Source: Enterobacterales bacterium
Lineage (GTDB): Bacteria; Pseudomonadota; Gammaproteobacteria; Enterobacterales; Succinivibrionaceae
Direction of reading: 5' to 3'
Length of the DNA: 10,626 nt
Assembly (NCBI GenBank): GCA_900768635.1
Contig: CAAGDP010000195.1
Span: forward strand, 1 to 10,626
Part shown: in pieces, positions 6,803 to 10,626 of the stretch
Layout of the letters: each line of letters begins with the position of its first letter
How positions within the stretch are numbered: the stretch's first letter is position 1
Program-made: the position numbers and the translations under genes
Notes under the pieces: model-generated
Database searches by the model: none
Told to the model about the DNA's origin: nothing
The model's input: only the letters and a program-made list of their open reading frames with translations

Positions 6803-6819
6803 TGTATTTATAATGTTTC

Positions 6820-6848
6820 GTTATATTATGTATTTAGGCTTTTGTCAA
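6820..6848 (-). promoter_or_regulatory. Sigma70 promoter for purT-lemA
   Basis: On the minus strand a perfect -35 TTGACA (6848-6843) is separated by exactly 17 bases from a -10 TATAAC (6825-6820, five of six consensus bases). Transcription should start near 6813 and give a leader of about 170 bases before the purT ATG. Confidence 0.75.
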
Positions 6849-6960
6849 ACAGATATGGACGCAATTGCAATACTGTTTAGGTGTGGATTGGTCATAAATC
6901 TGTATCCGATTACTTTATAAGTTTGTAGACAATTTTTTACTGAGATGTTACGCAAAATTA

Positions 6961-7006
6961 TTTTTTTTTGTTAAAAAAATTTTTTTCGATGTCCAAAAAA
7001 ATTTTT
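6961..7006. repeat. Phased A/T tracts, probable curved DNA
   Basis: A run of nine T (6961-6969) is followed by A7T7 (6973-6986, a perfect palindrome) and A7T5 (6995-7006). The two A-T steps lie 22 bases apart, close to two helical turns. This arrangement is expected to bend DNA and lies in the divergent region between the purT and proQ promoters. Binding of an H-NS-like protein is possible but not shown. Confidence 0.45.
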
Positions 7007-7222
7007 CCGGCAGCTGAAGGGTAATAATTTTTGTGTACCTCACTTTTGTCAGGATAAGCCAGGGAAAATCTGGAATTGCTCCTGTTAGGAACTCAGATAA
7101 TGCAGTATGGAAAATTGTACCGGGTTTAAAAAAACAGCTTCAGAGATTCCGGTGAACTTTACATAGTCAGTAACACCAGATAAGTTCAGTGTTTATGCCA
7201 TTTGATCTTTAATTCTCAATAA
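7007..7222. other. Non-coding part of the purT-proQ divergent region
   Basis: No supported gene is present. A plus-strand frame stays open for 40 codons from GTG 7033 to TGA 7153, but its only ribosome-binding-like sequence is 12 bases away, and the length is within chance expectation. No clear operator or repeat is seen. Confidence 0.45.
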
Positions 7223-7251
7223 TAGACAATGAAAAACTGATCAGATATAAT
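7223..7251 (+). promoter_or_regulatory. Sigma70 promoter for proQ
   Basis: TAGACA at 7223-7228 (five of six consensus bases) is separated by 17 bases from a perfect TATAAT at 7246-7251. Transcription should begin near 7258 and leave a leader of about 275 bases before the proQ ATG, with no intervening gene. Confidence 0.7.
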
Positions 7252-7346
7252 CCTTTGTTATCTGGTACAAAAATAAGCTTAAACTGCTGTGTAACCACGT
7301 CTATTGTTTGCCCTTAATCCCAAGGATGTTTTTTGTATTTTTTGCA

Positions 7347-7385
7347 GGGTTTCGGCAGGCTTTGGAGGGTTCGTTAGGCTTGGGG
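7347..7385 (+). promoter_or_regulatory. G-rich stretch in the proQ leader
   Basis: Seven runs of two to four G (at 7347, 7354, 7358, 7364, 7367, 7377 and 7382) lie in 39 bases of an otherwise A+T-rich leader, separated by short loops. The RNA could fold as a two-layer G-quadruplex. Regulation through it is inference. Confidence 0.25.
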
Positions 7386-7443
7386 CAACTGATCTGAGAT
7401 GAAAGTCGATTGATTTGGTTGGATTTTTGGTGTCAGATGGCAG

Positions 7444-7466
7444 GTCTTATTATGATGTGATAAGAC
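7444..7466 (+). promoter_or_regulatory. Perfect 7-bp hairpin in the proQ leader
   Basis: GTCTTAT at 7444-7450 pairs with ATAAGAC at 7460-7466 across a 9-base loop, ending 67 bases before the proQ ATG. No T-run follows, so it is not a terminator. Because ProQ binds hairpins in RNA, it is a candidate site for feedback on its own mRNA. Confidence 0.35.
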
Positions 7467-7533
7467 AGAGAGATTATATCGAAGCAACCAAATGCCGATA
7501 TGTTAGATTTAAGATTACTTTGAGTGAAAATAT

Positions 7534-8196
7534 ATGACTAAACAAACTAGCCAGAGCGTACAGGAAAACGTAAACGGCGAATCCGCACCTAAAAATCTTC
7601 CAGCATCAAGAAAACATTCCATTAAGGAAATTGTTGACTTTCTGCATCAGAAGTTTCCAAACTGCATTTTCCTTGAAAACGAAAAGGTCAGACCTTTAAA
7701 AATCGGCATTATCGATGATATGGTTGCGGCACTTGGGGATGAAATCGGTTCTGATAAGCCCTATTCCAAAACCTCCATCAGACAGGGACTTAAAGCTTAT
7801 GCAAATTCCAGAGCATATTTGGATAGTTGTGTGAAGGGAGCAAAACGCATTGATATAAACGGCGTGGAAGGTGATGAGATTTCTGAGGAGCATGTTACTT
7901 ATTCCATTAGCAGAAAGGAAGAATTGGCAAAGAAGGCTAAAGCTCTTCATCTCAGCAAAAAGCCAATGTCTAAAAAGCCTCGTGGCTCCAAAGGTCCAAT
8001 CCGTAAGTTGACTCTCCCTGAAATGGAAAAAGCTGATCCAGCGAAATTACAGCTGGATGATACTATATACATTCAGGTCAGCGGTCGTATGATGCGTGCA
8101 GCTGTCGGCAAGATTGAAAAGAACTGTATTTATGCTCGTTTCCGTACCGGAAAGGTTGCCAAGGTTCGCCTTGCTGATGTTTATAAGCCTGTATAA
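7534..8196 (+). CDS. proQ: ProQ, FinO-domain RNA chaperone
   Basis: ProQ binds structured small RNAs and mRNA 3' ends and acts in the cytoplasm as a global RNA chaperone. The 220-residue protein has a short polar N-terminal tail, then a FinO domain at about 26-130 (IKEIVDFLHQKFPNC at 30-44, RPLKIGI at 53-59, SIRQGLKAYANSRAYL at 81-96, GAKRIDINGVEGDEISEEH at 102-120). A lysine-rich linker spans about 131-158, and a C-terminal SH3-like domain covers about 160-220. It is slightly shorter than the 232-residue E. coli protein, with a less elaborate linker. The start at 7534 is the natural one, but its ribosome binding site is weak (GAGTG at 7522-7526), which may limit translation. It has its own promoter and terminator, and prc follows on the same strand, as in E. 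coli. Confidence 0.95.
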   Translation: MTKQTSQSVQENVNGESAPKNLPASRKHSIKEIVDFLHQKFPNCIFLENEKVRPLKIGIIDDMVAALGDEIGSDKPYSKTSIRQGLKAYANSRAYLDSCVKGAKRIDINGVEGDEISEEHVTYSISRKEELAKKAKALHLSKKPMSKKPRGSKGPIRKLTLPEMEKADPAKLQLDDTIYIQVSGRMMRAAVGKIEKNCIYARFRTGKVAKVRLADVYKPV

Positions 8197-8225
8197 AAAC
8201 AACAGTTGCTGTTGACGTTAAGGTC

Positions 8226-8243
8226 AGCCGGATCCGGCTTTTT
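8226..8243 (+). terminator. Rho-independent terminator of proQ
   Basis: The perfect palindrome AGCCGGATCCGGCT (8226-8239; 5-bp stem, 4-base loop) runs into five T (8239-8243), 30 bases after the proQ stop codon. A second hairpin, CAACAG/CTGTTG at 8200-8214, lies between stop and terminator, giving a structured 3' UTR of the kind ProQ itself can bind. Confidence 0.75.
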
Positions 8244-8274
8244 AATAGGAGCTGGATATTGACATAAGGGAAAC

Positions 8275-8328
8275 ATGCATCTCAGAGCTGTTTATTCAGA
8301 TGATCAGGCCTTGCCACCTTGGTCATAA
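8275..8328 (+). CDS. Possible 17-codon leader peptide between proQ and prc
   Basis: ATG 8275 is preceded by AAGGG (8266-8270) at 4-base spacing. The frame reads 17 codons (MHLRAVYSDDQALPPWS) to TAA at 8326. It lies between the proQ terminator and a second terminator 28 bases downstream of its stop. The Pro-Pro-Trp near its end could slow ribosomes, so a leader-peptide role upstream of prc is conceivable. A TTGACA at 8259-8264 is too close to act as its -35. A frame this short can easily be chance. Confidence 0.22.
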   Translation: MHLRAVYSDDQALPPWS

Positions 8329-8355
8329 AGCACTGTGTTCAGGTATATTCTTAAG

Positions 8356-8386
8356 GTACATTAATGTTGGTTAATGTGCTTTTTTT
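8356..8386 (+). terminator. Second terminator between proQ and prc
   Basis: A 9-bp stem (8356-8364 with 8371-8379, one G-U pair) with a 6-base loop is followed directly by seven T (8380-8386). It stands 113 bases after the proQ terminator and 67 bases before prc. It could be a back-up for proQ, the 3' end of a small RNA, or an attenuator before prc. Confidence 0.75.
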
Positions 8387-8453
8387 AAAGACTGATCCTA
8401 CTATTGCCGATAATGGACATCAGGCAGAATAGGGCAGTTGTCAGGAGATAATT

Positions 8454-10472
8454 ATGAATTTGGCTAGAGGAGCATTGCTGGCTCTGGGAATATTATGCCT
8501 GGGAGAAGCTTGCGCAGCAGAGAAGCCTCAGGTTACAGAAAAGGATCTTCCGGAGTTATTTCAGGAAAATCAACATAAGGTGGCCTGTAAGAGGGTTTTC
8601 AGAGATCTGACCGAAGATCATTATCGCCGGGATATAGAGCTGAACAGCTCTTTTATTCAGAAATTTTTCACCAAATTCCTTACCTCATTGGATTCATACC
8701 ATGTTTTATTGTTGCAATCAGAGGTAGACAATTATCTGGCTGATACTAAAAAGATCAAGAATGCTCTTTTTGGATGCAGTCTGGAGCTTCCATACGAAAT
8801 TTTTAACCGGATTATTCGCCTTCGTTTTGATCAGTATCAGTATTCCATTGATCTTCTGCAAAAAGGTGAAATTAATCTGGAAGACAAAGATGAATTTCAG
8901 TACGACCGGCTGGAAGAAAAATGGCCTTCCTCCAGAGAGGAACAGTTGCAGCTATACCTGAAATTAGTCAAGTATGATTTGATTAAGATCATACTAAGTG
9001 GCAAAACTCCGCATCAGGCGAAGGAGCAGCTTATAAAGCGGTATCGTTCCCAGCTTAACTTTCTGACTCAGATGGAAAGTGAAGATCTGTTCAGTTTATA
9101 TGAAAATTCTCTGGCTGCGCTGTTTGACCCCCATTCCAATTATATGTCACCAATCAATTCTGAAGATTTTTTTAATGACATGAATTTATCTTTGGAAGGT
9201 ATCGGTGCAACTTTAAATTTTGATGACGATACAGTCACCGTGGTGGATTTGATCCCGGGAGGACCGGCTGAGAAGTCCGGTTTATTAAAACCAAAGGATA
9301 AAATTATCGGAGTTGGCCCCTCTGAAAAGAAACTGGTAGATATTATAGGTATGCGGTTGGATGAAGCGGTAAAGCTTATTCGCGGACCTAAGGGATCTAC
9401 AGTTTATCTGCAGGTACAGCGGGGAATGGGTGATTCATCCCGTATTTTTGTCATTTCTCTTGTACGTGACAAAATTAAGATGTCAGACAAGGCTGCTTCT
9501 TCAGAAATAGTGAAGCAGGGTAATTTCCGTATAGGTTTTCTTAAGGTATCCAGTTTTTATAACGGATTAAGTAAAGATGCCACCAAGGAGCTGGAAAAGC
9601 TTAAAAAGGAAAAAGTTGATGCTGTGGTGGTGGATTTGCGTCAAAACCCGGGTGGTCTGATTAACGAAGCAACTGCTTTTACCGGATTATTTATTGATCA
9701 GGGGCCGGTTGTGCAAACCAGAGGACGACATCTGGAAGTGATTGTTAATGACGATACTGATGCCGGAATTGTATATGATGGTCCCCTTTTGGTTATGATT
9801 GACCGTTTCAGCGCCTCAGCTTCCGAAATTTTCGCAGCAGCTCTTCAGGATTATGATCGGGCGGTGATTGTGGGTTCAAATTCCTTCGGTAAGGGAACTG
9901 TACAGCAGATTTCTCAGCTGGCCCGTTTTTATGATCTCTACTCCAGTGATATGGGCCAGATTAAATTTACAACAGCCAAGTTTTACCGTATTAACGGTGG
10001 CTCTACTCAGCTTAAAGGTGTAGCTCCAGATGTAGTTTTCCCGTCTCCTCTTGATTATATGGGCATAGGGGAACATGAACTGGAAAATGCTATGCCATGG
10101 GATTCTATTGAGCCAAGCAGATATGAAAAGTGCGGTAATGTCTCTTCCTATATCCCTGATTTGAAACGTAAGCATGAAGCACGCATTAAGGATAATTTGG
10201 ATTACGGAATTCTGATGGAGCAGGTGGAACAAGTCCGGATCAGCAGAGATAAGAAAACCGTATCCCTTAATCTTGAGGAACGTCGGGCACGCCAGAAGGA
10301 AGATGAACAGATTGAGCTTGATCAGATAAATCGTCAACTGAGGGGGATGGGTAAACCTGAAATTGCCAAGGTGGCTGATTTACCGGATGATGAAAAACTT
10401 CCTGACGTCTGGAAAAATGAAGCTGCCGCCATAGCAGCCGATCTGGCATCGGATCTTAAAGGCGGTAAGTGA
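8454..10472 (+). CDS. prc: Tail-specific periplasmic protease Prc (Tsp, C-terminal processing peptidase)
   Basis: Prc is a periplasmic serine protease that degrades proteins with nonpolar C-termini and, in E. coli, processes FtsI and trims the endopeptidase MepS with NlpI. The 672-residue product covers the whole family length (E. coli 682). It has a signal peptide (1 to about 22), a helical N-terminal domain with DPHSNYMSP at 225-233, a PDZ domain at about 245-335 (SLEGIGATLNFDDD, IPGGPAEKSG), the S41 core VVVDLRQNPGG (391-401), and a catalytic Ser-Lys pair, Ser455 in DRFSASASEIF and Lys480 in FGKGTVQQ. That 25-residue separation matches E. coli. NAMPWDSI (545-552) precedes the C-terminal helical domain. 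AGGAG at 8443-8447 lies six bases before the ATG. A GATAAT at 8409-8414 may be its -10, with a poor -35. The upstream terminators imply its own promoter. Confidence 0.97.
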   Translation: MNLARGALLALGILCLGEACAAEKPQVTEKDLPELFQENQHKVACKRVFRDLTEDHYRRDIELNSSFIQKFFTKFLTSLDSYHVLLLQSEVDNYLADTKKIKNALFGCSLELPYEIFNRIIRLRFDQYQYSIDLLQKGEINLEDKDEFQYDRLEEKWPSSREEQLQLYLKLVKYDLIKIILSGKTPHQAKEQLIKRYRSQLNFLTQMESEDLFSLYENSLAALFDPHSNYMSPINSEDFFNDMNLSLEGIGATLNFDDDTVTVVDLIPGGPAEKSGLLKPKDKIIGVGPSEKKLVDIIGMRLDEAVKLIRGPKGSTVYLQVQRGMGDSSRIFVISLVRDKIKMSDKAASSEIVKQGNFRIGFLKVSSFYNGLSKDATKELEKLKKEKVDAVVVDLRQNPGGLINEATAFTGLFIDQGPVVQTRGRHLEVIVNDDTDAGIVYDGPLLVMIDRFSASASEIFAAALQDYDRAVIVGSNSFGKGTVQQISQLARFYDLYSSDMGQIKFTTAKFYRINGGSTQLKGVAPDVVFPSPLDYMGIGEHELENAMPWDSIEPSRYEKCGNVSSYIPDLKRKHEARIKDNLDYGILMEQVEQVRISRDKKTVSLNLEERRARQKEDEQIELDQINRQLRGMGKPEIAKVADLPDDEKLPDVWKNEAAAIAADLASDLKGGK

Positions 10473-10496
10473 TTTCAGGATAGTAATTTTAAAGTT

Positions 10497-10523
10497 AAAG
10501 GCGGACTGCGGTTCGCTTTTTTT
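10497..10523 (+). terminator. Rho-independent terminator of prc
   Basis: GCGGAC at 10501-10506 pairs with GTTCGC at 10511-10516 (one G-U pair) over the loop TGCG, with A-T pairs extending the stem outward, and a run of seven T at 10517-10523. It lies about 25 bases after the prc stop codon. Confidence 0.75.
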
Positions 10524-10626
10524 CTGTCGGTTTCTTAAAATTTTGGGTCTGTACGAAAAATTGTGGGATCTATGAGATCTTAATAGGAAGATCGGTATGA
10601 AAAATGGGTCATTGTGTATAATATAA

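Noticed and set aside
6951..6966. Possible PurR operator (ACGCAAAA half-site)
   Set aside because: The central CG and the second half-site are missing, and it lies upstream of, not at, the purT promoter.
7033..7155. 40-codon frame from GTG in the purT-proQ region
   Set aside because: The nearest AAGGG is 12 bases from the start, the peptide is unfamiliar, and the length is within chance.
9876..10337. 153-codon reverse frame inside prc
   Set aside because: It is antisense to the conserved protease core and C-terminal domain of prc.
10597..10626. Nine-codon frame with AGGAAG upstream at the right edge
   Set aside because: Too short to support; it reaches TAA at the last base of the window and could be a leader peptide or chance.

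Overview
The window looks like a chromosomal segment of an A+T-rich gammaproteobacterium. PurT, a LemA-family protein, ProQ (FinO-domain RNA chaperone) and the periplasmic tail-specific protease Prc all read as full-length gammaproteobacterial forms. The adjacent order proQ then prc also occurs in Escherichia coli. A low-GC lineage such as the Succinivibrionaceae would fit, but that placement is inference; there is no rRNA or tRNA here to settle it.

Positions 1-4300 form an accessory-looking, strongly A+T-rich half. After a short open frame at the left edge come three paralogous genes for small, lysine-rich secreted proteins (252-773, 1414-1941, 2634-3143). They share an almost identical signal peptide and a predicted beta-sandwich body. 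Each stands alone with its own ribosome binding site, separated by about 640-690 bases that hold no convincing gene. A fourth, unrelated secreted protein (3418-4134) follows, with a helical N-terminal half and a beta-rich C-terminal half. I do not recognise any of these four families. Two candidate terminators follow the fourth gene, then about 460 bases with possible decayed coding remnants on the reverse strand.

Positions 4740-10626 are housekeeping. On the minus strand, purT and lemA lie 30 bases apart and probably form one operon. It starts from a near-consensus sigma70 promoter at 6820-6848 and ends at a strong terminator at 4746-4775. On the plus strand, proQ has a near-consensus promoter at 7223-7251 and a leader of about 275 bases that contains a G-rich stretch and a perfect 7-bp hairpin. 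proQ ends at its own terminator (8226-8243). A second terminator (8356-8386), preceded by a possible 17-codon open frame, separates it from prc. prc ends at a terminator at 10497-10523.

The most unusual items are the three-gene secreted family, the interval between the two terminators separating proQ and prc (possible small RNA or leader), and the long structured leader of proQ, whose product binds RNA hairpins. No mobile element, CRISPR array, rRNA or tRNA was found.
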